From assembly GCF_000971255.1 (NCBI RefSeq), contig NZ_BBMC01000003.1, positions 1 through 64,000 of the forward strand: DNA of 64,000 nucleotides, in the 5' to 3' direction. Under the pieces are notes generated by a model. That model had not been told where the DNA came from, searched no databases, and saw nothing but the letters and a program-made list of their open reading frames with translations. Numbering within the stretch: the stretch's first letter is position 1; each line of letters opens with the position of its first letter. Shown in pieces: positions 35,159-43,728 of the stretch. Source of the stretch: Demequina rhizosphaerae. GTDB lineage: Bacteria > Actinomycetota > Actinomycetes > Actinomycetales > Demequinaceae. A program made the position numbers and the translations under genes.

Positions 35159-35961
35159 GCCGCAAGACCAGGGACGTGCTGTCCGTCGAGTGGGTCAAGC
35201 TCGAGCTGATCCGCACCGCCTACGCCACGCGCGGCGGGCTGTTCGCGCGGATGGATCCGCGCATGGTGATCGGCTGGTACCTCCTGCTCGCGGTCGCGCC
35301 GTGGCTGACCCACAACTTCACGACGATCCTCGCGCTGTTCGTCATCACGGCGGCGAGCGCGGCGCTCGCGCGCGTGGGGCCGCTCGTGCTGGGGCTGTTC
35401 CTCATCGGCTTCTTCACGGACTTCCTCTACGCGTTCCTCGCGGCCTGGCTGTTCGGCGGCGACGCCAACACCGCGATCGCGCTGATCGAGATCAACCTCA
35501 AGCTCGCGACGGTGTCGCTCGCGTCGATCGCCGCGTTCGTGTCGCTCGACCCGGAGAAGCTCAGCACGGGGCTGCTCGCGCTGGGCGCGCCCGAGCTGCT
35601 CGCGTTCGGCGTGAGCTACGGCTACCGGATGATGCCGATCCTCTTCGAGGAGTTCGGGATCGTGTTCACGGGGCTGCGGCTGCGGTCGGCGCCGGGCGCG
35701 CGCGGGTTCCTCGGGCTCAAGGCGCTGTGGAGGTGGGGCACCTACGCGGTGCAGGCGTTCTACCCGATCTTCCTCAACACCGCGAAGAGCGTGCGGACCA
35801 CGGTGGAGTCGCTCGAGACGCGCGGCTTCACGGCCAACCAGGGGCGCGAGCTGCGGATCGCGCGGCTGAGCATCGGCGGGCTCGACGTGGCCGTCGTGGC
35901 CGTCACCGTGATGGCCGTGATGACGGCGTTCGGGCTCGGGTCGAGGTGGCCGCTGGGGTGA
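35155..35961 (+). CDS. ecfT: ECF transporter T component (EcfT)
   Basis: 268-residue membrane protein of the CbiQ/EcfT family with about five hydrophobic segments. The coupling-helix motif appears as SLETRGFTANQ near residue 225, an equivalent of the Ala-Arg-Gly motif that contacts the ATPases, with LRLRSAPGARG earlier. The GTG start overlaps the ATPase stop. It completes the S - AA' - T module. Confidence 0.86.
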   Translation: MSRKTRDVLSVEWVKLELIRTAYATRGGLFARMDPRMVIGWYLLLAVAPWLTHNFTTILALFVITAASAALARVGPLVLGLFLIGFFTDFLYAFLAAWLFGGDANTAIALIEINLKLATVSLASIAAFVSLDPEKLSTGLLALGAPELLAFGVSYGYRMMPILFEEFGIVFTGLRLRSAPGARGFLGLKALWRWGTYAVQAFYPIFLNTAKSVRTTVESLETRGFTANQGRELRIARLSIGGLDVAVVAVTVMAVMTAFGLGSRWPLG

Positions 35962-36046
35962 TCCCGGCGTGCCTGGACGGTCCTCCGGCGAGACAATGGA
36001 TGAGGGGCGTCCACCCCTCCGTGGAGTCGGAGAGAGGGTGATCGAC

Positions 36047-36511
36047 ATGGGCTCCACGCTCGCAAGGATGCGCTTCACGATGCTGTGGCTGGTGAGCGGC
36101 ATCGCCCTTCTCGGCGCGGCGGTGATCTTCTTCTACGAGCCGGACGTGCTCGCGGAGGGCGTCGCCGGCGAGATGGAGGGCGAGCCCGTGACCATGGGCA
36201 TGGCCCTGATGATGGCGGGCATCGCGGCTCTGCCGCTCGCGCTGGCCGTCGCGTCGCTGTTCGTGCCGGGCCGGGCGAACGCCATCACCAACCTGGTCGG
36301 CGGCGTCGCGCTCGGAACCTTCGGGCTGTTCGCGGCGGGCAGCGAGCTCGGCGGGGGCGTGTTCCACGCCCACCTGCTGCTCGCGCTGGTCGGGGCGGCG
36401 ACCGCATGGACCATCGCGGGCCTGAGCATCGTCGCGCTGCGACGGCACTCGCTGGAGGAGGCGCCGCCGGGCTCGCTGAAGCTCGAGTTCACGGCCACGG
36501 CGAAGGCCTGA
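36047..36511 (+). CDS. Small membrane protein, function unknown
   Basis: 154 residues with four predicted membrane helices (TMLWLVSGIALLGAAVIFFY; TMGMALMMAGIAALPLALAV; ITNLVGGVALGTFGLF; LLLALVGAATAWTIAGLSIV). The charged segment between helices one and two carries EPDVLAEGVAGEMEGEP. ATG 36047 was chosen because GAGAGAGGG lies eight bases upstream; the longer frame from 35969 lacks a site. It lies 85 bases after EcfT and may or may not belong to that operon. Confidence 0.7.
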   Translation: MGSTLARMRFTMLWLVSGIALLGAAVIFFYEPDVLAEGVAGEMEGEPVTMGMALMMAGIAALPLALAVASLFVPGRANAITNLVGGVALGTFGLFAAGSELGGGVFHAHLLLALVGAATAWTIAGLSIVALRRHSLEEAPPGSLKLEFTATAKA

Positions 36512-36609
36512 CGGAGGACCGCGGTCGTCTCGGCCGCCCAGGCCTCCGCCTCACCGGGCTCGTCGACGCATCGTCGCCGGCGGGCCCGACGCATCGTCCC
36601 GACCGTGCA

Positions 36610-37299
36610 TCACGCCTGCGGGCCGTGGACCTGGCGGTGGAGCCGCGCCATGCGCGCGTCGAGCTCCGCGGCGGTGGCGGCCGCCTCGCGCAGCTCCTCC
36701 GTGAGCTGCTCGGGGACCGCTGCGTCGTACTTGTAGTAGATCTTGTGCTCGAGGCTGGCCCAGAAGTCCATCGCGATGGTGCGGAACTGGACCTCGACGG
36801 GGACGGCCGTCCTGCCGGTCGACAGGAAGACCGGGATCTCGATGACCGCGTGCAGGCTCTGGTAGCCGTTGGGCTTCGGGTGCGCGATGTAGTCCTTGAC
36901 CTCGCGCACGGTGATGTCGTCCTGCTGGGTGAGCAGGGAGAACAGCCGGTGGACGTCGGCGACGAACGCGCAGGTGACCCGCACGCCCGCGATGTCGGTG
37001 ATGTGCGCGCGGATCGAGTCGAGGTCGCGGGCCACGCCCTTGCGGCCCACCTTCTCGAGCAGGCTCTCGGGCGACTTCACGCGGCTGGAGACGTGCTCGA
37101 TGGGGTTGTAGTCGTGCAGCTCGAGGAACTCGTCACGCAGGATCGACAGCTTGGTCTCGACCTCGCGCAGGCCGAACTCGTACTGGAGCAGGAACCGCTG
37201 GATGTCCTGGCGCAGAGCCTTCACCTGGTCCGCGGTGACCGGCGGGGCGCTCGCGTGCCCCAGGGTCGCCATGGTCTCGAACGGTGTGATCTGCGTCAT
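36610..37299 (-). CDS. Small alarmone synthetase (RelA/SpoT domain protein)
   Basis: 229 residues, the size of stand-alone small alarmone synthetases that make (p)ppGpp from GTP/GDP and ATP. The RelA/SpoT synthetase core shows SRVKSPESLLEK, DIAGVRVTCAFV, HPKPNGYQSLHAVIEI and VPVEVQFRTIAMDFWASLEH. There is no hydrolase domain, TGS or ACT region. Monocistronic on the minus strand; no clear ribosome site precedes the ATG. Confidence 0.88.
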   Translation of the reverse strand: MTQITPFETMATLGHASAPPVTADQVKALRQDIQRFLLQYEFGLREVETKLSILRDEFLELHDYNPIEHVSSRVKSPESLLEKVGRKGVARDLDSIRAHITDIAGVRVTCAFVADVHRLFSLLTQQDDITVREVKDYIAHPKPNGYQSLHAVIEIPVFLSTGRTAVPVEVQFRTIAMDFWASLEHKIYYKYDAAVPEQLTEELREAAATAAELDARMARLHRQVHGPQA

Positions 37300-37525
37300 C
37301 GTGTCCCTGTCGTCGTCGGCCGGGGGCGGTGCGGCCCCACCCAGTCTGACGCGTGCCGCGGGCGCCGGGTTCCCCTCCGGCGCCGATGCCGCGCGACCCT
37401 GCGCGAACGCGGGCTCGCCGTCAACCGTGCCGTCGCCGGGTGTTCGCCCAGCGTTCACGTGGCGGTCGCCCCGCGCGCGCTTTGCCGGCAGCAGGCTGGA
37501 GGCGACGCCGACCCGAGGGGGAGCC

Positions 37526-37699
37526 ATGGACGCTCGACAGACGGCCCGCACCGAGCAGGCGCGATCGGACAACGCGCATGAGATCGCCGTGCTCGCGGCA
37601 CGCATCCGGCAGGTCTCCTCCGAGGCCGCCGTCCAGGGCCTCGCGACCAAGATCGCGCGCATCGCCCGGAACCTCGAACGCGAGCGCGCCGCGCGCTAG
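37526..37699 (+). CDS. Small hypothetical protein
   Basis: 57 codons: a Lys/Arg/Glu/Ala-rich, helix-forming protein (RTEQARSDNAHEIAVLAARI; IARIARNLERERAAR) with no membrane segment. GAGGGGGAG lies close upstream of the ATG. It sits between the divergent alarmone synthetase and the LCP gene. Third-position G/C bias fits coding, but the gene is short and unrecognised. Confidence 0.45.
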   Translation: MDARQTARTEQARSDNAHEIAVLAARIRQVSSEAAVQGLATKIARIARNLERERAAR

Positions 37700-37783
37700 C
37701 GGAACCGCGCCCGTCGGGGTGGAAGCCGGCATCACCGGTCCGGTCTCCAGCCCCGACGTTCCCCCACGCGTTACCCTCGCACC

Positions 37784-38998
37784 GTGACAGACGACCGCGA
37801 CGGCAGCTCCGGCGCCGGCAACCCGCCGCGCCGGATGCCGCCCTCGATCCAGCCCCGCAGCGGGCAGGAGCGCCCCGGCACCGCGCGTCCGGCCCAGCCG
37901 GTCCGCCGAGAGAGCGTGCGCCCGCAGCCCGCGCCCGAGCGGCCGTCCACGCGCCAGCCCCAGCAGCAGGCCTACGCGACGCCGCCCGGCCAGCAGCGCC
38001 CCGCATCGTCCACGCGCACGCAGCAGGCGCCTGCCGCTCAGCCGCCGGCCGCCCCCAGGAAGCGGCGCAAGCGTCACCCGGTCCGCAACACGCTCATCGC
38101 GCTCGTGCTCATCCTCGCGATCGCGGTCACGGCCTTCTACTTCTGGGTGGACTCGCGCATCAACCACGTCGACGCGCTCAGCGGCGCGGCGGACACGCCC
38201 GGGCTGACGGTGCTCATCGTCGGGTCCGACTCGCGCGAGGGCTGGGACGACGACGGCACCGAGGGCGCGCGCACCGACACGATCATGGTGCTGCACAAGC
38301 CGGAGTCCGGTCCGACCGCGCTCATCTCGATCCCGCGCGACTCGTACGTCGAGATCCCCGGCTACAACCCCAACAAGATCAACGCGTCCTTCGCGTTCGG
38401 CGGGCCGCAGCTGCTGGTCGAGACCGTCGAGGGCGTCACCAACCTCACCATCGACCGCTACCTCGAGGTCGGCTTCACCGGCGTGGGCGAGATCGTGGAC
38501 GCGCTCGGCGGCGTCGAGCTCTGCTACGACCAGGACGTCGACGACAAGCTCAGCCGCCTCAAGTGGAAGGCCGGCTGCCACGTGGCTGACGGCGACAAGG
38601 CGCTCGCGTTCTCGCGCATGCGGTACGCGGACCCGCTCGGCGACATCGGACGGACGCAGCGTCAGCAGCAGGTGGTGGGCGCCGTCGCGGACGAGATCAT
38701 GAGTCCGGCGACCCTCCTCAACCCGTTCCAGCTGGTGCCCGTGGTGTCCGCGGGCCTGGACGCGTTCCGCGTCGACGAGGACGCGTCGCCGTTCGACCTC
38801 GCGCAGGTGGCGCTCGCGTTCAACTCCGCGCTGGGCGGCGACGCGGTCACCGGCACCCCGCCGATCGCGTCGATGGGCTACAGCGTGGCCGGCGTCGGCT
38901 CGACCGTGCTGCTCGACCCCGAGCAGGAGGACAAGTTCTGGCGCAAGATCGCGAACGGCAAGTTCAAGCCGGGCGCGGAGGTCGGCGGCGTCGAGTAG
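37784..38998 (+). CDS. LytR-CpsA-Psr family protein
   Basis: 404 residues. LCP proteins attach teichoic acids, arabinogalactan or capsule to peptidoglycan. A Pro/Gln/Arg-rich cytoplasmic region (about 1-95) precedes one membrane helix (TLIALVLILAIAVTAFYF, about 105-122). The extracellular catalytic domain has LIVGSDSREGW, R-T-D-T-I-M-V, SIPRDSYVEIPGY, KINASFAFGG and FSRMRYADPLGDIGR, including the conserved Arg and Asp residues for pyrophosphate binding. TACCCT (37772-37777) six bases before the GTG suggests a leaderless message. Confidence 0.92.
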   Translation: MTDDRDGSSGAGNPPRRMPPSIQPRSGQERPGTARPAQPVRRESVRPQPAPERPSTRQPQQQAYATPPGQQRPASSTRTQQAPAAQPPAAPRKRRKRHPVRNTLIALVLILAIAVTAFYFWVDSRINHVDALSGAADTPGLTVLIVGSDSREGWDDDGTEGARTDTIMVLHKPESGPTALISIPRDSYVEIPGYNPNKINASFAFGGPQLLVETVEGVTNLTIDRYLEVGFTGVGEIVDALGGVELCYDQDVDDKLSRLKWKAGCHVADGDKALAFSRMRYADPLGDIGRTQRQQQVVGAVADEIMSPATLLNPFQLVPVVSAGLDAFRVDEDASPFDLAQVALAFNSALGGDAVTGTPPIASMGYSVAGVGSTVLLDPEQEDKFWRKIANGKFKPGAEVGGVE

Positions 38999-39023
38999 CG
39001 CGCCGCCCCGGTCGCGGCGCCGG

Positions 39024-39899
39024 TCAGTCGACGTTGCGCGTCGGCCGGGTCGCCTGGGCGCCCCAGCGGATGCCGCGCGTCACCAGCCCCGCGGCGGCCG
39101 GTCCGAACGTGCGCGTGGCCCATCGATCGCGTCCCAGCTCCGCGCGCGCCCAGCCGGGCAGCAGCGCCACGGCGCCCGAGGCGAGCATCGCGTAGGGCGC
39201 GCGCATCGCCCGACCGATCGGCGGCTCGCGCAGGAGGAAGTCCGCCGCATCGAGGGCGGCGTCGGTCGCCTCGAGCTCGGGCCGGTAGCCCTCGATCGCC
39301 GCCTGCAGCTCGTCGACGGTCGTCGGCAGGCCGGTCGCGCCCAGCCGGCGCCCCACCTCGGCGGACTGCGCGACGTACTCGTCGCACCCGGCGGCGTCGA
39401 GCGGCTGCCGCCCGTAGCGGCGGTGGGCCGCGAGGAACGAGTCCGCCTCGGCGATGTGCACCCACCGCAGCAGGTGAGGATCGCTCGCCCGGTAGGGGCG
39501 CCCATCCGGCGCCTTGCCCCGCACGCGCTCATGGATGGCGCGGATCCGGTCGACGGTCTCCTGTGCGTCCTCGGCCGTGCCGAAGGTGGTGAACGCGAGG
39601 AACGTCGCCGTCCGGGTGAGCCGGCCCCACGGGTCGCCGCGGTACCCGGAGTGACCCGCGACGCCCGCCATCGCCAGCGGGTGCAGCGACTGCAGCAGCA
39701 GGGCACGGATGCCTCCCACGTACATCGACGAGTCGCCGTGCACGGTGCGGATCGCGCTTCCCGGAGGGAACCAGCGCGGCCCCGGGGTCTCGTGGACGCG
39801 CGCCCGGATCGCGGGACCCTCCGGTCCGCCCACCTTCGCGAACAGCGCGGCACCCATCCGCGCGCGGACGCGCTCGACCGGGTTCGCGGTGGTGGTCAT
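39024..39899 (-). CDS. MpaB-like oxygenase (DUF2236)
   Basis: 291 residues of the DUF2236/MpaB family, haem-containing oxygenases that include latex-clearing proteins and mycophenolate biosynthesis MpaB. Typical blocks are LLLQSLHPLAMAGVAGHSGY, DPWGRLTRTATFLAFTTFG, LLRWVHIAEADSFLAAHRRY and a Gly/Ala-rich hydrophobic stretch near the C-terminus. The ATG has no ribosome site; GATACT (39911-39906 on the complementary strand) six bases before it suggests leaderless transcription. Natural substrate unknown. Confidence 0.82.
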   Translation of the reverse strand: MTTTANPVERVRARMGAALFAKVGGPEGPAIRARVHETPGPRWFPPGSAIRTVHGDSSMYVGGIRALLLQSLHPLAMAGVAGHSGYRGDPWGRLTRTATFLAFTTFGTAEDAQETVDRIRAIHERVRGKAPDGRPYRASDPHLLRWVHIAEADSFLAAHRRYGRQPLDAAGCDEYVAQSAEVGRRLGATGLPTTVDELQAAIEGYRPELEATDAALDAADFLLREPPIGRAMRAPYAMLASGAVALLPGWARAELGRDRWATRTFGPAAAGLVTRGIRWGAQATRPTRNVD

Positions 39900-40133
39900 G
39901 TGGACAGTATCGCCCGGCGGGCCGCCGCCGGACGAGGTCCCGACCGGGGGAGGGCGAGGCCCGCTCCGGGGTCGGACCTGCCGCCGGACCAGCCCGGTCC
40001 ACGGGGCGGGCCGGTGGCGCGGGTTAGGATGACGCGCCGGTCTCACTCAGCCGTGAGGTGCACGCGAGAGCGGCACGCATCCGCCCTGCCGGCCGCCGAC
40101 GAGTACCGTCCCTGGTAAGGAGGATCCGACCGG

Positions 40134-41525
40134 ATGCCCACACGATCAGTCGCGTCCTTGTACGCCCGCACCACGTCCCAGCGCGCCCGCGCGTGGGTGA
40201 CGGTGTGGACCGTGGTGCTGCTGTTCTCGGGCCAGGGCTTCCGCTACCTCCTGGGCGTCCCGCTGTACTCGGTGCTCGTCGCGCTCACCGTCGCGGCCGT
40301 CGTCGTGACGTTCCGCCGCTTCCTGCGCAGCCTTCGCGTCCCGCCGCTGGTCGGGACCTTCACGGCGCTCGCGGCGCTCAGCGTGCTGTGGTCGCAGACC
40401 CGCGCGGTCACCGCGCTCGCGGCCGGCGTGCTCGCCGTCACGACCTTCATCGCGGTGCTCATCGCGCGCGGCACCTCCCGCGGCCAGTTCATGGCGTTCC
40501 TCTACCGCGGCCTGCAGGTGAGCCTCTTCGGAGGGCTGCTCTTCGAGATGATCGTGGCGTTCGTCGTGCGCGCGGACCTGCCCCCGCTCGCGACCGACCT
40601 GTCGAGCATCGCCAAGGTGGACGGCGGGGGAGAGCCGATCCTCTGGTCGCGCAACAACCTCCTCGTCGGCGGGCCGATCCAGGGATTCGTCGGCAACCGC
40701 AACCCGTTCGCCGCGATCGCGCTCTTCACCGCGATCGTCGCCGTAATCGTGCTGCTCGAGCGGCGCATCCGCCTGGTCGACGGGCTCATCACGCTCGCCG
40801 CGGCCGTCGCGGTCCACCTGCTCACGCTGTCCGCCACGGTCACCGTCGCGGCGGTCTACCTCACCGCCCTCACCGTCGCGGCCCTCGTCATCCGCCGCGT
40901 GCGGCCGTCGCTCAAGCGGCGTCTGTCCTTCGCGGTCCTCGCGTGCACCGCCATCGTCGCGGTGCTCACGCTGAAGTTCCGCGCCGAGATCTTCGCGATG
41001 TTCGACCGCGGCCCCGACGCCACCAACCGCACGATGATCTGGGACCAGGTCGTCCACTACGCGTGGCAGCGTCCCGAGGGCTGGGGCTACGTGGGCTACT
41101 GGCCCATCTGGGAGGAGCCCTACGCGACCATCGTCGACAAGGCGGGCGTGGTCGCGGCCCACGCCCACAACGCCTTCCTCGACGCGTGGCTCCAGCTCGG
41201 CCTCATCGGCTTCACGCTGCTGCTCGTCATGGTGGTGCTGTCGTTCGGCAGCGCGTGGCGACTGGTCGAGCGCGCGAGCCGCGGCGACACCTACATCCCC
41301 CTCGGCTGGGCGCTGCTCACGGCCGCGCTGGCCCTGCAGGCGCTCACCGAGTCCCGCCTGCTCGTCGAGGGCGGCTGGTTCCTCCTCGTGGTCCTCTACT
41401 GCTCCGGGCCCGCGGTCTTCACCCTCGCGATCGTCGACCCCGACCTCGTGCGCACGGGCGCGCCGGCGGGCGACGAGGCGCACGCGCAGGACCCCGTGTC
41501 GGTCCTCACGCGTCCGCCGCTGTAG
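40134..41525 (+). CDS. O-antigen ligase-like membrane protein
   Basis: 463 residues with ten or more hydrophobic segments. The Wzy_C signature region is AHAHNAFLDAWLQLGLIG (about residues 342-359), with the long extracellular loop before it containing NRNPFAAIALF and TNRTMIWDQV. This family polymerises or ligates surface polysaccharides. ATG 40134 follows AAGGAGGA. Monocistronic; a TAGGAT box lies at 40025-40030. A role in exopolysaccharide or wall glycopolymer assembly is inferred. Confidence 0.8.
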   Translation: MPTRSVASLYARTTSQRARAWVTVWTVVLLFSGQGFRYLLGVPLYSVLVALTVAAVVVTFRRFLRSLRVPPLVGTFTALAALSVLWSQTRAVTALAAGVLAVTTFIAVLIARGTSRGQFMAFLYRGLQVSLFGGLLFEMIVAFVVRADLPPLATDLSSIAKVDGGGEPILWSRNNLLVGGPIQGFVGNRNPFAAIALFTAIVAVIVLLERRIRLVDGLITLAAAVAVHLLTLSATVTVAAVYLTALTVAALVIRRVRPSLKRRLSFAVLACTAIVAVLTLKFRAEIFAMFDRGPDATNRTMIWDQVVHYAWQRPEGWGYVGYWPIWEEPYATIVDKAGVVAAHAHNAFLDAWLQLGLIGFTLLLVMVVLSFGSAWRLVERASRGDTYIPLGWALLTAALALQALTESRLLVEGGWFLLVVLYCSGPAVFTLAIVDPDLVRTGAPAGDEAHAQDPVSVLTRPPL

Positions 41526-41558
41526 GGTCGGCCTCTCACCCGAGCTACAGGAGGCAGC

Positions 41559-42611
41559 GTGCGCGCCACGATCATCCACGGCGAGCGGGACATCCGCGTC
41601 GAGGAGGTCCCGGACCCGGTCCTGTCGACGGGCCGCGACGCGATCGTCCGCGTGGTCGCGGCGTGCGTGTGCGGCTCCGACCTGTGGCCCTACCGCGGCG
41701 TCACGGAGGTCGCGGCGCCCAAGCGCATCGGCCACGAGTTCGTCGGCGTGGTCGAGGAGGTCGGGGACGCCGTCGAGACCGTCAGCGCCGGCGACTTCGT
41801 CATCGCGCCCTTCTACCAGTGCGACGGCACCTGCCTGAACTGCCGGAACGGCATGACGGTCCACTGCCAGCACGGCGGCTGGTGGGGCAGCGCGACCGAC
41901 GAGCTCGGCTTCGCGGACGGGGGCCAGGGCGCGCGGGTGCGCGTCCCCATGGCCGACGGCACCCTCGCCGTCGTCCCCGGCGGGATGCCGGACGATGCGC
42001 TGATCCCCGGTCTCCTCACGCTCTCGGACGTCATGGGCACGGGTCACCACGCCGCGATCTCCGCCGGCGTCACGGAGGGCAGCACGGTGGCGGTCGTCGG
42101 CGACGGCGCGGTCGGGCTGTGCGCGATCATCGCCGCCAAGCGCCTGGGCGCCTCGCGCATCGTCGCGATGTCGCGCCACGAGCCCCGCCAGGCGCTCGCG
42201 CGCGAGTTCGGCGCCACCGACGTGGTGCCCGAGCGCGGCGACGCCGGCATCGCGCGCCTCAAGGGGATGTTCGACGGGATCGGGCCGGACATCGTGCTCG
42301 AGTGCGTCGGCACCAAGGAGTCGATGGACCAGGCGCTGCGGTCGGCGCGGCCGGGCGGCCAGGTGGGCTTCGTGGGCGTGCCCAACGGCGGCCCCGAGCT
42401 GCCCGTGCGGCAGATGTTCAACACCAACGTGGGCGTCCGCGGCGGCGTCGCACCCGTGCGCGGCTACATCGACGAGCTGCTGCCCGAGGTGCTCGACGGC
42501 CGCATCCAGCCCGGCCGCGTCTTCGACCTCGAGCTCCCGCTCGAGGAGGCTGCGCAGGCCTACCGCGCGATGGACGAGCGCACCGCGATCAAGGTGATGC
42601 TCCGCCCGTAG
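41559..42611 (+). CDS. Zinc-dependent alcohol dehydrogenase family protein
   Basis: 350-residue medium-chain dehydrogenase/reductase. Catalytic zinc ligands lie in V-C-G-S-D-L-W and GHEFVGVVEEVG; the structural zinc site is CDGTCLNCRNGMTVHC. The nucleotide-binding loop is VVGDGAVGLCAI. The GTG start at 41559 follows AGGAGGCAGC. Specific alcohol substrate unknown. Confidence 0.87.
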   Translation: MRATIIHGERDIRVEEVPDPVLSTGRDAIVRVVAACVCGSDLWPYRGVTEVAAPKRIGHEFVGVVEEVGDAVETVSAGDFVIAPFYQCDGTCLNCRNGMTVHCQHGGWWGSATDELGFADGGQGARVRVPMADGTLAVVPGGMPDDALIPGLLTLSDVMGTGHHAAISAGVTEGSTVAVVGDGAVGLCAIIAAKRLGASRIVAMSRHEPRQALAREFGATDVVPERGDAGIARLKGMFDGIGPDIVLECVGTKESMDQALRSARPGGQVGFVGVPNGGPELPVRQMFNTNVGVRGGVAPVRGYIDELLPEVLDGRIQPGRVFDLELPLEEAAQAYRAMDERTAIKVMLRP

Positions 42612-42750
42612 CCGCACGCCTCCGCCCATGGGTAGGCCGTGGTCGCCGTCCGGCGATCGCGGCAACTCAGGGGTAGACCGGTGTCGTTCGGCCGCCCCAT
42701 CGCGGTGCGGCGGTAGCGTTGATGGGCCCCGTCGCCGACCCGAGGGAACG

Positions 42751-43728
42751 ATGCGCCTCCACACCTCCGCCCGCCTGCTCGCCGTTCTCGCGGCACTCAC
42801 GGTCGCCGCGACCGCGTGCTCGACGCCGACCAGCACGGTGTCGCCGGTGGGCGACTCGGCGCCCGCCGCATCGTCCACCGCGACCGCAACCCCGGCGGTC
42901 GGCCCGACGGCCACCGCGGAGAGCACGCCGCGCCCGTCGCACGGCGACGCGTACGCGGCGGCGCTGCAGCTCACGGTCAAGGGGCGCGCGCCCAAGACGG
43001 GCTACGACCGCGACGAGTTCGGCGACGGCTGGCAGGACACCGACGGCAACGGCTGCGACGCGCGCAACGACATGCTCGCGCTGCGCCTCACCGACCTCGA
43101 GATGCAGGGCGACTGCATCGTGCTCGCCGGCACGCTCGCGGACCCGTACACCGCGACGGAGATCCGCTTCCAGCGCGGCGGAGCGAGCGAGGTCGACATC
43201 GACCACATCGTGGCGCTGTCGGACGCGTGGCAGAAGGGCGCCTTCGCGTGGGACGAGGAGACGCGGGTCGAGTTCGCCAACGACCCGCTCAACCTCGAGC
43301 CCGTCGACGCGGGCGCCAACCGGCAGAAGGGCGATGCGGACGCCGCGTCGTGGCTGCCGTCCAACACCGCGTTCCGCTGCGCGTACGTCGCGCGCCAGGT
43401 CGCGGTGAAGACCGAGTACGACGTGTGGGTGACGCAGGCCGAGCTCGACGCGATGCTGCTCGTCCTCGACACGTGCCCGGGGGAGCCGCTGCCCGCGCGC
43501 GGGGACGCGCTGGACGTGGTGATCGAGCCGTCGGCGGCGGCCACCACGACTGGGACACCCGAGGCGACCCCGACGCCCACGGCGACCGCCGCATCGTCCA
43601 CCGACCCGAGGTTCTCCTCGTGCGCCAAGGCGATCGACGCCGGCTACGGCCCGTACGTCGAGGGCGAGGACGAGGAGTACGGCTGGTACCGCGACGGCGA
43701 CGGGGACGGGACCGTCTGCGAGCGGTAG
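42751..43728 (+). CDS. Secreted lipoprotein nuclease, DUF1524 plus Excalibur domain
   Basis: 325 residues. A lipoprotein signal peptide ends at V-A-A-T-A-C, followed by a Thr/Ser/Pro-rich spacer. The DUF1524 HNH-like domain carries VDIDHIVALSDAWQKGA, FANDPLNLEPVD and NRQKGDADAASWLPSN, residues expected of a metal-dependent nuclease. After a second Thr/Pro/Ala linker, an Excalibur calcium-binding domain (CAKAIDAGY, GWYRDGDGDGTVCER) ends the protein. Likely surface-attached and cleaves extracellular DNA. Both linkers contain the GGACGATGCG word, encoding Ala-Ser-Ser. The stop abuts that of the convergent next gene with no spacer. Confidence 0.85.
   Translation: MRLHTSARLLAVLAALTVAATACSTPTSTVSPVGDSAPAASSTATATPAVGPTATAESTPRPSHGDAYAAALQLTVKGRAPKTGYDRDEFGDGWQDTDGNGCDARNDMLALRLTDLEMQGDCIVLAGTLADPYTATEIRFQRGGASEVDIDHIVALSDAWQKGAFAWDEETRVEFANDPLNLEPVDAGANRQKGDADAASWLPSNTAFRCAYVARQVAVKTEYDVWVTQAELDAMLLVLDTCPGEPLPARGDALDVVIEPSAAATTTGTPEATPTPTATAASSTDPRFSSCAKAIDAGYGPYVEGEDEEYGWYRDGDGDGTVCER

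Noticed and set aside
36547-36599. Tandem CGCATCGTC copies as a CRISPR-like or satellite array
   Set aside because: Only two copies, one of them inexact (CGCATCGTCG), without regular spacers; they belong to the dispersed word family.
40146-42995. 949-codon minus-strand frame opposite the O-antigen ligase and dehydrogenase genes
   Set aside because: Shadow of two genes with clear motifs; the translated product is Arg/Asp/Glu/Val repeats without domains.
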